Shown here in pieces: positions 1-7,278 of a stretch of DNA of 14,988 bases. The stretch spans positions 1 through 14,988 of the forward strand of contig JANYDP010000171.1 in NCBI GenBank assembly GCA_025363535.1. Reading direction: 5' to 3'. The position numbers and the translations under genes were made by a program. The notes beneath the pieces are model-generated. The model made no database searches and was not told the DNA's origin. It saw only the letters and a program-made list of their open reading frames with translations. Every line of letters begins with the position of its first letter. The stretch's first letter is position 1. The DNA comes from Verrucomicrobiota bacterium. Its GTDB lineage: Bacteria > Verrucomicrobiota > Verrucomicrobiia > Limisphaerales > CAIQOK01.

Positions 1-1
1 C

Positions 2-3000
2 GCGGAACTCGGGCCGTCCATCCTGTTGCCGAACGGCAAAGCCATCTGCTTCGGCGATCACGGCAAGAACGCCATTTACACGCCGTCCGGCAACACCAAT
101 GTCGGAAGCTGGGTTGCCGCGCCCGATTTTCCGAACGGCCAGGGAATGCCCGACGCTCCCGCCGCCATGCTGGTGAATGGAAAAATCCTCTGCACGACTG
201 CGCTCGCGCCGTATCCGCGCAATGTCTTCAACTCGCCGATCAGTTTTTTTGAATACGATCCGGTCGCCAACAAGTTCACCGGCGTCAGCGCGCCCGGTGG
301 CGGGGCGATTTATAACAGCCCGTGCTGGCCCACCTTGATGCTCACCTTGCCGGATGGAAACATTCTGTTCACCCGCCGCCAGTCTGATCTTTACATTTAT
401 CAGCCGACGGGCACGCCGTTGACGAACGGCCAGCCGAACATCCAGGGCATCTCGCAAAATTCCGACGGCAGCCTGCATTTCTCCGGCACGATGTTCAACG
501 GCCTGTCGGCGGGCGGCTCTTACGGCGACGATGAACAAATGGACAGCAACTATCCGCTCGTCCGCTTCACGGATACCAACGGCGTCGTGCGCTATGGGCG
601 CACTTACAATTGGAGCAGCACCGGCGTCCAGACCGGCACGAACGTGGTGACGACCGAGTGCGCGGTTCCCTCCGGTGCTTCGCTGCAAGACAAAGTTGAA
701 GTGGTCGCCAACGGCATCGCTTCGCCGCAACTTTCTTATCCCATCGCGCTCGACAGCACGGGCATGACGTGGAGTTCCACCGGCAATCTCATCTGGGGCG
801 TCCAGACCGGTATCACGCACGATGGCGTGGACGCCGCACGCAGCGGCCCGCTCACCAACACCCAGACCAGTTCACTGACCACGACCATTTCCGGTCCCGG
901 CGCGTTGTCGTTCTGGTGGAAAGTTTCCTCCGAAACCAATTTTGATTTCCTGCGCTTCTTCGTGGATGGGCTTCAACAACCGGCTGCTCCCCAAATTTCT
1001 GGCGAAGTGAACTGGCAGCAGCGCATTGTTTCGATTCCCGCTGGGTCGCACACGGTGACATGGTCCTATTCGAAGGACGGGTCGGTTTCCGTGGGAGCCG
1101 ACGCGGGCTGGCTGGATCAGGTTGCGTTTGTTTCCTCGGTCGTCATCAACACCAATGACAGCGGCGCAGGCTCGTTGCGTGATGTCGTGGCGACCATGCC
1201 TGCCGGTTTTACGATCACGTTTGGATCAAATCTCTCCGGCCGCACCATCAGCCTGTCCGGCGGACAGCTCACGTTCAGCAACAACGTCTCGCTTGACGCC
1301 TCCGCGTTGGCGAATGGTCTGACCCTCTCCGGCTTGAATGCGAGCCGCGTCCTCATGATCAACCCGGGCGTGACGAGCATCCTTTCCGGCCTGACCATCA
1401 CCGGCGGCAATGGAGCTGGTGCCGCGCCGTTTGTAAATTATGGCGGCGCGATTTTCAATCAGGGCAATGTCACTTTGAGCAATTGCTACGTCGTTGCGAA
1501 TAGTGGTTTCGCCGGCGGCGCAATTTTCAACAGCGGCGGCAATCGCCTCACGCTCCACGCTACAACGCTCGCGACCAACTCGGCTTCTTACGGCGGCGCG
1601 ATCCAGAACGAAGGCAATTTGTCCGCCGACAACACCACGTTCGCCGCCAACGCCGCGTCGCAGGAAGGCGGCGCGATTTCCGCGCCGTTCAGTTCGCCGA
1701 CCGCGCTCACGCATTGCACGCTGGCCGGCAACAACGGCGGCAACGGCGGCGGCGTCATCGGTCTGAACATCTTGCTCACCAACTCCATTGTCGCGGGCAA
1801 CACGGCCACGACCAATGCCAACTTCAGCGGGTCATTGGTCGTTGGCGGAATCAATCTCACCAACGGAAGTCCACTCCTCGCTACGCTGGCGAATTACGGC
1901 GGCCCGACTCCGACACTGCGTCCACTGATCAACTCGCCTGCCATTGACGCGGGCAGTGATGCCGCTGCTGTCGGATTAAACTTGGATCAACGAGGTCGCA
2001 CGCGCACCTCTGGCAGCCATGTGGATATTGGCGCGGTAGAAGTCAACACGAACTCCATTGTCACCACCATCGCCGATTCCGGTGCCGGTTCGCTCCGCGC
2101 GGTCGTCACCAATCTTGAACCCGGATTCACCGTCACGTTTGCTGCCGGGTTGTCTGGCCAGACCATCGGACTTTCCTCCGGTTTGATTTTGTTGGATCGC
2201 AATCTGACGATTGACGCATCGCCGCTCACAAATGGCGTTTGGATCAATGGCAGCGCGGCTTCGCGGATTTTCTTTGTCACCAGCGGCGTCACCGCGACAC
2301 TCAACGGGCTGACCTTGACGAACGGCCTCGCCAGTCAAGGCGGGGCGATTCAAAACAACGGCACGCTGACGCTCAACCAATGCACGCTGTCGGGCAATCG
2401 GGACAATTGCGGTTGCGGCATCAACGGCGGTGCCATTCTCAATCGCGGCAGTCTGACGGCGAACAACAGCACGTTCAGCGGCAACCTGGCCAGCTTCGGC
2501 GGCGCGATCTTCAACGACTTGAACAGCACGTTGTTCGTGAATCAGAGCACGTTCAGCGGCAACGTTGGCACGAACGGCGGCGGGGCCATCTACAATTTCC
2601 AAGGCACGATGATCGTGAAACAAAGCACGATCGTGGGAAATCAATCACCGGGCGGCGGCGCGCAGGGCGGCGGCGTCAACAACAGCGGTTTCGGATTTTT
2701 CCTGACCAACACCATCGTCTGTTTGAACACTGCCTCAAGCAGTCCGAACATCGCGGGCGTTGTCGCGCCAATCTCCAGCCCGAACAATCTCGTGGATGCC
2801 ACTCCGCTTCTCGCGGCCTTCGGCAACAATGGCGGCCTCACGCCAACCATGCCGCCGCTCGCCAGTTCACCGGCACTGAACACGGGCAGCGATGCCGCCG
2901 CCGCGAACTTCACCACCGACCAGCGCGGCGTCGGATTCCTTCGCGTCTCTGGCGTGCATGTGGACATCGGCGCGACGGAATTCCAATATCTTGCCGCCAC

Positions 3001-3241
3001 GAATCCGCTGGTGCTCGCCAGCCCGACGAAGCTCGGCAATGGCACGCTCAAATTCAGTCTCACGAACCTGGCCGGCGCGAGCATCATCGTTTTCGCCAGC
3101 ACCAACGTGGCGTTGCCGTTCAATGCGTGGTCAAACCTCGGCGCTGCCCTTGAGACGCCCGCCAACTCCGGCCAGTTCCAGTTCACCGACACGCAGGCGA
3201 CGAATTTCCCCTTGCGTTTCTATCGCGTGAAGTCCCCGTGA
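2..3241 (+). CDS. Large surface protein with two choice-of-anchor-Q beta-helix units (5' end outside window)
   Basis: The reading frame is open from the left edge and ends at TGA 3239-3241, so the N-terminus and any signal peptide are missing. Visible parts in order: a kelch/galactose-oxidase-like propeller remnant (to about 420; PNGKAICFGDHG, LPDGNILFTRR); an E-set-like segment with NGLSAGGSYGDDEQ and NYPLVRFTD (about 420-740); a lectin/MAM-like domain (about 760-1130; GALSFWWKVSSETNFDFLRF, AGWLDQV); then two homologous units at about 1138-2045 and 2054-2987. Each unit starts with DSGAGSLR, carries GGAI beta-helix turns like chlamydial Pmp repeats, and ends in choice-of-anchor-Q signatures (NSPAIDAGSD, DQRG, HVDIGAVE; the second ends HVDIGATE). 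The last 75 residues form a short domain ending FYRVKSP. This is probably a secreted or surface-displayed structural or adhesive protein. I see no catalytic site, and the ligand is unknown. Confidence 0.9.
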   Translation, partial: AELGPSILLPNGKAICFGDHGKNAIYTPSGNTNVGSWVAAPDFPNGQGMPDAPAAMLVNGKILCTTALAPYPRNVFNSPISFFEYDPVANKFTGVSAPGGGAIYNSPCWPTLMLTLPDGNILFTRRQSDLYIYQPTGTPLTNGQPNIQGISQNSDGSLHFSGTMFNGLSAGGSYGDDEQMDSNYPLVRFTDTNGVVRYGRTYNWSSTGVQTGTNVVTTECAVPSGASLQDKVEVVANGIASPQLSYPIALDSTGMTWSSTGNLIWGVQTGITHDGVDAARSGPLTNTQTSSLTTTISGPGALSFWWKVSSETNFDFLRFFVDGLQQPAAPQISGEVNWQQRIVSIPAGSHTVTWSYSKDGSVSVGADAGWLDQVAFVSSVVINTNDSGAGSLRDVVATMPAGFTITFGSNLSGRTISLSGGQLTFSNNVSLDASALANGLTLSGLNASRVLMINPGVTSILSGLTITGGNGAGAAPFVNYGGAIFNQGNVTLSNCYVVANSGFAGGAIFNSGGNRLTLHATTLATNSASYGGAIQNEGNLSADNTTFAANAASQEGGAISAPFSSPTALTHCTLAGNNGGNGGGVIGLNILLTNSIVAGNTATTNANFSGSLVVGGINLTNGSPLLATLANYGGPTPTLRPLINSPAIDAGSDAAAVGLNLDQRGRTRTSGSHVDIGAVEVNTNSIVTTIADSGAGSLRAVVTNLEPGFTVTFAAGLSGQTIGLSSGLILLDRNLTIDASPLTNGVWINGSAASRIFFVTSGVTATLNGLTLTNGLASQGGAIQNNGTLTLNQCTLSGNRDNCGCGINGGAILNRGSLTANNSTFSGNLASFGGAIFNDLNSTLFVNQSTFSGNVGTNGGGAIYNFQGTMIVKQSTIVGNQSPGGGAQGGGVNNSGFGFFLTNTIVCLNTASSSPNIAGVVAPISSPNNLVDATPLLAAFGNNGGLTPTMPPLASSPALNTGSDAAAANFTTDQRGVGFLRVSGVHVDIGATEFQYLAATNPLVLASPTKLGNGTLKFSLTNLAGASIIVFASTNVALPFNAWSNLGAALETPANSGQFQFTDTQATNFPLRFYRVKSP

Positions 3242-3278
3242 AATCAATTGGTTGGACCGTCGTAAATAATTGAAAATC

Positions 3279-3301
3279 CCGGAGCCGCGCGCGGCTGCCG
3301 G
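3279..3301. other. GC-rich hairpin after the surface-protein gene
   Basis: CCGGAGCCG (3279-3287), a CGCG loop and CGGCT-G-CCGG (3292-3301) can fold into a nine-pair stem with one bulged G. It lies 38 bp after the stop of the upstream gene. There is no T-run after it on the + strand; on the - strand it is followed by ATTTTC. It could be a weak terminator, a transcript-end stabiliser or a REP-like element. Confidence 0.4.
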
Positions 3302-3312
3302 CGGGATGATTT

Positions 3313-3513
3313 GAAAAAATATGCCACCTGCAGTTCGCGTGTATGCGTGATTTCGCGTTTGTTGACGGGGCGACGAATTGCGGCCAGATCAAGACTGGTT
3401 CCTTGAGCCGCTCCGACCGTCTGGCGAAGTACAACCAGCTCCTGCGCATCGAACAATTGCTCGGCAAGAACGCCGTGTATGCTGGCTTGAGCGCGTTGAA
3501 GAAGAGCAAGTAA
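3313..3513 (+). pseudogene. eno: Enolase C-terminal fragment (5' truncated)
   Basis: After a stop at 3307-3309 one + frame runs to TAA 3511-3513. Its last part reads ATNCGQIKTGSLSRSDRLAK, then YNQLLRIEQLLGKNAVYAG and a Lys-rich end. This is the C-terminus of bacterial enolase (GQIKTG, RSERxAKYNQLLRIEE, AxYAG). Only about 55 of the roughly 430 codons remain. The active-site parts of the TIM barrel are absent, and upstream of about 3346 (DFAFVDG) the similarity fades into unrelated sequence. An ATG at 3343 could start a 56-codon ORF, but such a product cannot be an enzyme. The tail ends naturally and is followed by a terminator, so the break is at its 5' side. Read as a remnant of a rearrangement; a misjoined assembly is the alternative. 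Confidence 0.8.
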
Positions 3514-3593
3514 GTTCGTAGTGGCGTCTCCGAAGATCGCCGCAAACGAATAATTGGCGGCGGCTGCCGATGCGCCGCTGTGTCATAAAATTC

Positions 3594-3628
3594 AAAAACC
3601 GGAAGCCTCGCGGCCTCCGGTTTTTTTT
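3594..3628. terminator. Bidirectional intrinsic terminator
   Basis: A stem CCGGAAGCC (3599-3607) pairs with GGCCTCCGG (3612-3620) around the loop TCGC, with one A-C mismatch. A5 precedes it and T8 follows it (3621-3628). It can therefore stop + transcription from the enolase tail or the upstream gene, and - transcription from the passenger gene whose stop lies at 3650-3652. Confidence 0.85.
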
Positions 3629-3649
3629 ATTTGATCGAACTTCGCCTGC

Positions 3650-5779
3650 TTATTGCGAGAGGCGGAAGAAGACGGCCGGGTTGGCCGGGTTAATCGTCAC
3701 TCCGACCCCACTGGTGCCGCCGCCCGGATAGTCAGACCAGTTGGGGCCAAGGCCGGTGGTCAGACTGTTGGTTTGGGATTGCAGTTTGTATGCTGCGTCC
3801 GTCCAGGTGAAGGTCAAGGTGCTGCCGGATTGCGAGATGTTGAGCGTGGGCGGGGTGCCGCCGGCGGAAACCACGGAGAGGACACCAGTGAGGGGATTAA
3901 AGTTCCACGACAGGCTTGCTCCCGGGCTGCCCACGATGCTGGTGAAGTTGCTCGTGTGTGAACTGGTGTTGAAGATTTGGAAGTTGTCGCCTGCGATCAG
4001 GTTGAGGCCTAGGTCGGTGACGGTGAGCGTGCCGCCGTAATTCACGGAGTTCGCCACGATCAAATCCTGGCCGACGCCCTTGTTGATTTCGATGCTGGTG
4101 TTGCCGCCGAGTGTCAGGGTGTTGCTGATGGTCAGGGTGCCGAGGCCCGTAGTTCCGGGTGCAAGAGTGGCCGACGCCTGAACGTTGACAGACCCGCCGA
4201 CGATGCCGTTGCCGCCAAGCGTCGCGCCCGCCGCCACGGTCACCGCGCCGCTGCCAGTGCTGCTGAAGTTGGTGTTGTTGGCGAACAGAGTGCCGCCGCT
4301 GATGAACGTCGCGCCGGTGTAAGTGTTGGTGCCGGTGGCAGTCGCGGTGCCGCCGAGATTCGTGAGCGAACCGGAGCCGCTGATGTTGTTGGCCAGGGTG
4401 AACGTCGAGGAGTGGTTGAGAACAATGGCGGCGTTGTTGGTCACCGGTCCGGTGCCGAGTTGTCCGCGATTAGTGCTGCTGCCATCGCCGAGTTGAAGGA
4501 TGCCCGCGCTGATGAGTGCGCCGCCGGAGTTGGCGTTGTCCATGGAAAGGATGACTGTCCCTACCGTGGATTTAACCAGCAGGCCTGCGCCGGCCAGTCG
4601 GCTGGCGCACAGACCGCTGCGGAAATCCAGATTGGTGTTCACGGTCAAGGTCTTGGAGGCGTTGCCGCCATTGAGAATCTGTCCACTGTTGTCAAGGATC
4701 AGCATGGCGATGAAATCATTGTGCGCCAGCAGTTCGAAAGTGCCGCCAGCGACAATGATCGTGCCGTTGGTGTTGAACTCGGTGTCGTGCAAGAGCTGGA
4801 TTGCGCCCGTGTTGGTGATGGTGGTCACCACTGCGGGCACCCCGTTGCCGGTGCCGGAATGATTCAGCTGCAGAATGCCGGCGCTCACCAGCACCGGTCC
4901 CGCGAAGCTGTTCGCACCGCCACCGTTCACCAGTGTGACCGTGCCGCCGGTCGTTTTGGTAAGTCCGGCGGTTCCCCCAAGGTTGGGGGCAAGGCTGCCA
5001 CTGCGGAGATCATACGCGACCCCGTTGTTGGTCAAGCCCGTCGAACTGCTGGACGACGGTGACTGCGCATTATTGTCAAAAATAAAACCCCCGATGGTTT
5101 CAGCTTTGCCACCGGTGTCGAACGTGCCGCCGTTGACGGTCAGGATTCCCGAATCGGCAATCACCTCGCTTTGGAGGAGCTGCACTGTGGCACCGTTAGT
5201 GATGGTCAGGTCGCCGGGGATCACCAGCCTGCCCGCGCTGGCACCGATGATGAGGGTGCCGGCACCCACCACGGTCGGGCCGCTGTTAATGTTCGGGGCG
5301 CCGGCCCGGAGCACAAGAGTGCCCGCGCCGAGTTTGGTGAAACTGGTGCCCGAGAAGACCACCGAGTTTGTCGCGGAAACGCCGCTGGCGACGGTGATGG
5401 TGGGGGTTCCAGAAAGATTGAGTTTGCTGGTCGTGGAACTGCCCGCTGCAATTGTGTAAATGCCGCTGCCGGTGGCGTTGAAGGTGAGGTTGCCCACCGT
5501 GTTGGTGGTGCTGCTCGGAACCGTCACTGTGCCGGCGGCACCGGTGCCTGCGCCGAAGGTGGCGTTATCCGGTGTGGCGTTGTTCCAGGTCACGTTCGCC
5601 GCGCCATCCCACCAATTGGTGTTGGAGGCCAGCGACGTCCAATTTCCGGAGCCGTCTTGTGCTCCGCTTGTAGTGATGGCATCGGCATCCCAGGTCAAAT
5701 TCGCGGCGTGAAGTCCAAGCGCGCCCGCCAGGGTCGCCAGACCGGTAAGGATGGTCCGTTTAAGGTGGGAGGTTTTCAT
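3650..5779 (-). CDS. Exported protein with autotransporter-associated beta-strand repeats, no barrel
   Basis: A protein of 709 residues from ATG 5779-5777. This start is chosen because it gives a clean signal peptide (MKTSHLKRTILTGLATLAG, cleavage after LHA near residue 25). The frame runs on upstream to 5890, but that extension would overlap the pectate lyase gene. The body is low-complexity and rich in G, T, N and S, with repeats of the autotransporter-associated beta-strand type (FTKLGAGTLVL, AGILQL used twice, GTNTYTGATFISGGTLF), which predicts a long parallel beta-helix. No beta-barrel translocator follows. Instead the chain ends in a short domain (YKLQSQTNSL, GPNWSDYPGG, VFFRLSQ). No catalytic motif is seen. 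It lies 74 bp downstream of the pectate lyase on the same strand and may be co-transcribed. Likely a secreted or surface-bound adhesin or matrix protein; the function is inferred only from fold type. Confidence 0.9.
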   Translation of the reverse strand: MKTSHLKRTILTGLATLAGALGLHAANLTWDADAITTSGAQDGSGNWTSLASNTNWWDGAANVTWNNATPDNATFGAGTGAAGTVTVPSSTTNTVGNLTFNATGSGIYTIAAGSSTTSKLNLSGTPTITVASGVSATNSVVFSGTSFTKLGAGTLVLRAGAPNINSGPTVVGAGTLIIGASAGRLVIPGDLTITNGATVQLLQSEVIADSGILTVNGGTFDTGGKAETIGGFIFDNNAQSPSSSSSTGLTNNGVAYDLRSGSLAPNLGGTAGLTKTTGGTVTLVNGGGANSFAGPVLVSAGILQLNHSGTGNGVPAVVTTITNTGAIQLLHDTEFNTNGTIIVAGGTFELLAHNDFIAMLILDNSGQILNGGNASKTLTVNTNLDFRSGLCASRLAGAGLLVKSTVGTVILSMDNANSGGALISAGILQLGDGSSTNRGQLGTGPVTNNAAIVLNHSSTFTLANNISGSGSLTNLGGTATATGTNTYTGATFISGGTLFANNTNFSSTGSGAVTVAAGATLGGNGIVGGSVNVQASATLAPGTTGLGTLTISNTLTLGGNTSIEINKGVGQDLIVANSVNYGGTLTVTDLGLNLIAGDNFQIFNTSSHTSNFTSIVGSPGASLSWNFNPLTGVLSVVSAGGTPPTLNISQSGSTLTFTWTDAAYKLQSQTNSLTTGLGPNWSDYPGGGTSGVGVTINPANPAVFFRLSQ

Positions 5780-5853
5780 AGGTTGTTGTTGCATTCGATG
5801 GTTGGTTGCTGTGAGGGAGACTGGTTGAATTATTTTGTCTGTTCGAGGCGGGT

Positions 5854-7086
5854 TTATTTGCCGGACTCCTGGGCAAGCATCTTGCGCCATTTCTTTTGGC
5901 CAGTTTTAATAATGCTGCCCGGTTGCGAACTGTAGTAGTCGTAGCCGAGTTTGTTTTTCGCGGCCATCGCACTGAACGTGTCATACACGATGCCATCGCG
6001 ACCGGGATAAACCGGCCGGCTGTTCGTCAGGTCGTAGAATCGCGCCCAGCGGATTTCAGTCACAGCGGCATTGGCTTCATAGGTTGTCTTGCCTGCGTGA
6101 TTGGCGTGGGAGAGGCCGGTAATTTTCACTCGTTCCAACCACGCCAGTCCGCTTTCAATCGCCGTAACTACTTCGGGCGTGGGATGGGGGATCGTCATCA
6201 AGAATCCCAGAAGGTGGGCGCTTTCCGATCCGCTCAACGTGGCCGGCTCCAGCTTGCGCGCCGGGGCGGGCTGGAGCGTGAGCGCGTCGTGTTGCGCGCA
6301 CCAGGCGGTTTTTTTTCCGTCCTGCACAATCTGCATTTTCAGCACGCATCCGATTCCTGCCGCCAGCGCGGTGGCTGCTTGCTGGCGTTGGTGTTCGTCG
6401 AGGAAAGCGTAAGCCGGCTCGGCGCGCGTGATGTCTTGGAGGAGTTCCAGAACGTGCGTCATCGCGTCGTCGTTGAACGTGATGTCGTCGTGATAACCGC
6501 CTTCCAGTGGGTAAACCTGCGGCCAGCCGCCGTTCGGAAACTGCGCGGCGAGGATGAAGTTAATCCCTCTGATGAATCCGGCTTTGCAATCGTCACGCTT
6601 CGTGGCCTGCCACACGCGGGCGAGGAAATTCATTTCCGCCGTGGTCGAACCATTGTCAAACGTGGCCACGTAATGTGCCGGCTGGCCCGGCTCATTTTGC
6701 GAAGTCCATAGCATGCCGGGCGAGCGCGGGCCTTTATGGAAACCGAGGTGTTTGGACCAGCCGCCCGACGGCGTTTGATAGGAAAGGATCGTGTCGGCAA
6801 GCTGTCTCGCCTCGTCGCTGGCGAACCAGGCGTCTCCAACTTTGGCTTTCAGTTTGAAATCACCGCCGCTGGGGGCGCGCACGGCGTCGGGCATTTGGTT
6901 GGCGCGCACTTCGGCCTGCACGGCGGCCGCATCCGCGAGTACGTTGGTCCGTGAAAGTTCAAGGTAGGCTTTCCAGGCAGGCTGCTCTGCTGTGGATAAC
7001 TCGTTGACCCGGCTCAAAGTGACTGGCTCGGCAAAGGCAGAAGGCAATGCCAGCACAAGATTGATGCACAGAAACAATCGGGTCAT
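5854..7086 (-). CDS. pelA: Secreted pectate lyase, polysaccharide lyase family 10
   Basis: A protein of 410 residues from ATG 7086-7084, with signal peptide MTRLFLCINLVLALPSAFA cut before EP. The open frame reaches 7164, but the upstream 26 residues do not look like a leader. PL10 enzymes cleave polygalacturonate by calcium-dependent beta-elimination. Family landmarks: QTPSGGWSKH (104-113), ATFDNGSTTAEMNFL (141-155), QFPNGGWPQVYPL (182-194), YHDDITFNDDAM (198-209), TAWCAQHDALTLQPAPAR (260-277), LSGSESA (284-290), RWARFYDL (346-353) and GRDG (362-365). The Asp-rich ITFNDDAM segment and the late Arg of GRDG fit the calcium and catalytic regions of the family; I did not map them residue by residue. 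It is divergent from the GH57 gene with a 192-bp gap and upstream of the beta-strand-repeat gene. No carbohydrate-binding module and no F-[FY]-R C-terminal domain are present. No clear Shine-Dalgarno sequence is seen. Confidence 0.95.
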   Translation of the reverse strand: MTRLFLCINLVLALPSAFAEPVTLSRVNELSTAEQPAWKAYLELSRTNVLADAAAVQAEVRANQMPDAVRAPSGGDFKLKAKVGDAWFASDEARQLADTILSYQTPSGGWSKHLGFHKGPRSPGMLWTSQNEPGQPAHYVATFDNGSTTAEMNFLARVWQATKRDDCKAGFIRGINFILAAQFPNGGWPQVYPLEGGYHDDITFNDDAMTHVLELLQDITRAEPAYAFLDEHQRQQAATALAAGIGCVLKMQIVQDGKKTAWCAQHDALTLQPAPARKLEPATLSGSESAHLLGFLMTIPHPTPEVVTAIESGLAWLERVKITGLSHANHAGKTTYEANAAVTEIRWARFYDLTNSRPVYPGRDGIVYDTFSAMAAKNKLGYDYYSSQPGSIIKTGQKKWRKMLAQESGK

Positions 7087-7278
7087 TGCCTGAACAATAG
7101 CAGATTGCAGCGCACAACGGTTCCACTGTTGTTTGTATAAGTGAATGAAAAAAGTGCATTGCACAGCGGCTTCACCGCATCTTTGTGCGGTGGTTCATCT
7201 GACGATCTTGCCTCAGATTACCGCCATCAGCCAGAGCATCCCATTGCCGCACCAGACGAATTGTTTGATTCAAACCAC
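7087..7278. promoter_or_regulatory. Divergent promoter region between pectate lyase and GH57 genes
   Basis: A 192-bp gap separates the two divergent starts, so both promoters must lie here unless transcription starts further away. It is more AT-rich than its surroundings. TATAAG at 7136-7141 is a possible -10 for the + gene, but no good -35 sits 17 bp upstream. On the - strand TATACA lies at about the same place. Neither is strong. Confidence 0.45.
7114..7132. promoter_or_regulatory. Imperfect palindrome, candidate operator
   Basis: ACAACGG-TTCCA-CTGTTGT is a 19-bp inverted repeat in which six of seven arm positions pair. It lies 28 bp from the pectate lyase start, next to TATA-like hexamers. 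A second short inverted repeat, GTGCA-T-TGCAC, lies at 7154-7164. The positions suit a shared regulator of the divergent genes; no known operator is recognised. Confidence 0.3.

Noticed and set aside
1400..2700. Repeated GGCGGCGC-type DNA motifs as a possible CRISPR or DNA tandem repeat
   Set aside because: They encode the GGAI turns of a beta-helix, spacing is irregular, the frame is kept throughout and there are no unique spacers between exact repeats.
3183..3595. - strand frames over the intergenic stretch
   Set aside because: They run antisense to the enolase fragment and cross the end of the upstream gene. The enolase similarity lies on the + strand and explains the open reading.
5780..5890. 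Upstream start of the beta-strand-repeat protein at 5890
   Set aside because: It would bury the signal peptide 37 residues inside the protein and overlap the pectate lyase gene; ATG 5779 is the better start.
4412..5935. Several long + strand frames across the beta-strand-repeat gene
   Set aside because: They are shadows of a low-complexity G/T/N-rich coding sequence. They overlap each other, have no leader or motif, and would be antisense to a gene with a clear signal peptide and repeats.
7141..7278. N-terminal extension of the GH57 protein from GTG 7141
   Set aside because: The 46 extra residues lack leader character, and a proper signal peptide starts at ATG 7279. The extension would also fill the promoter region.
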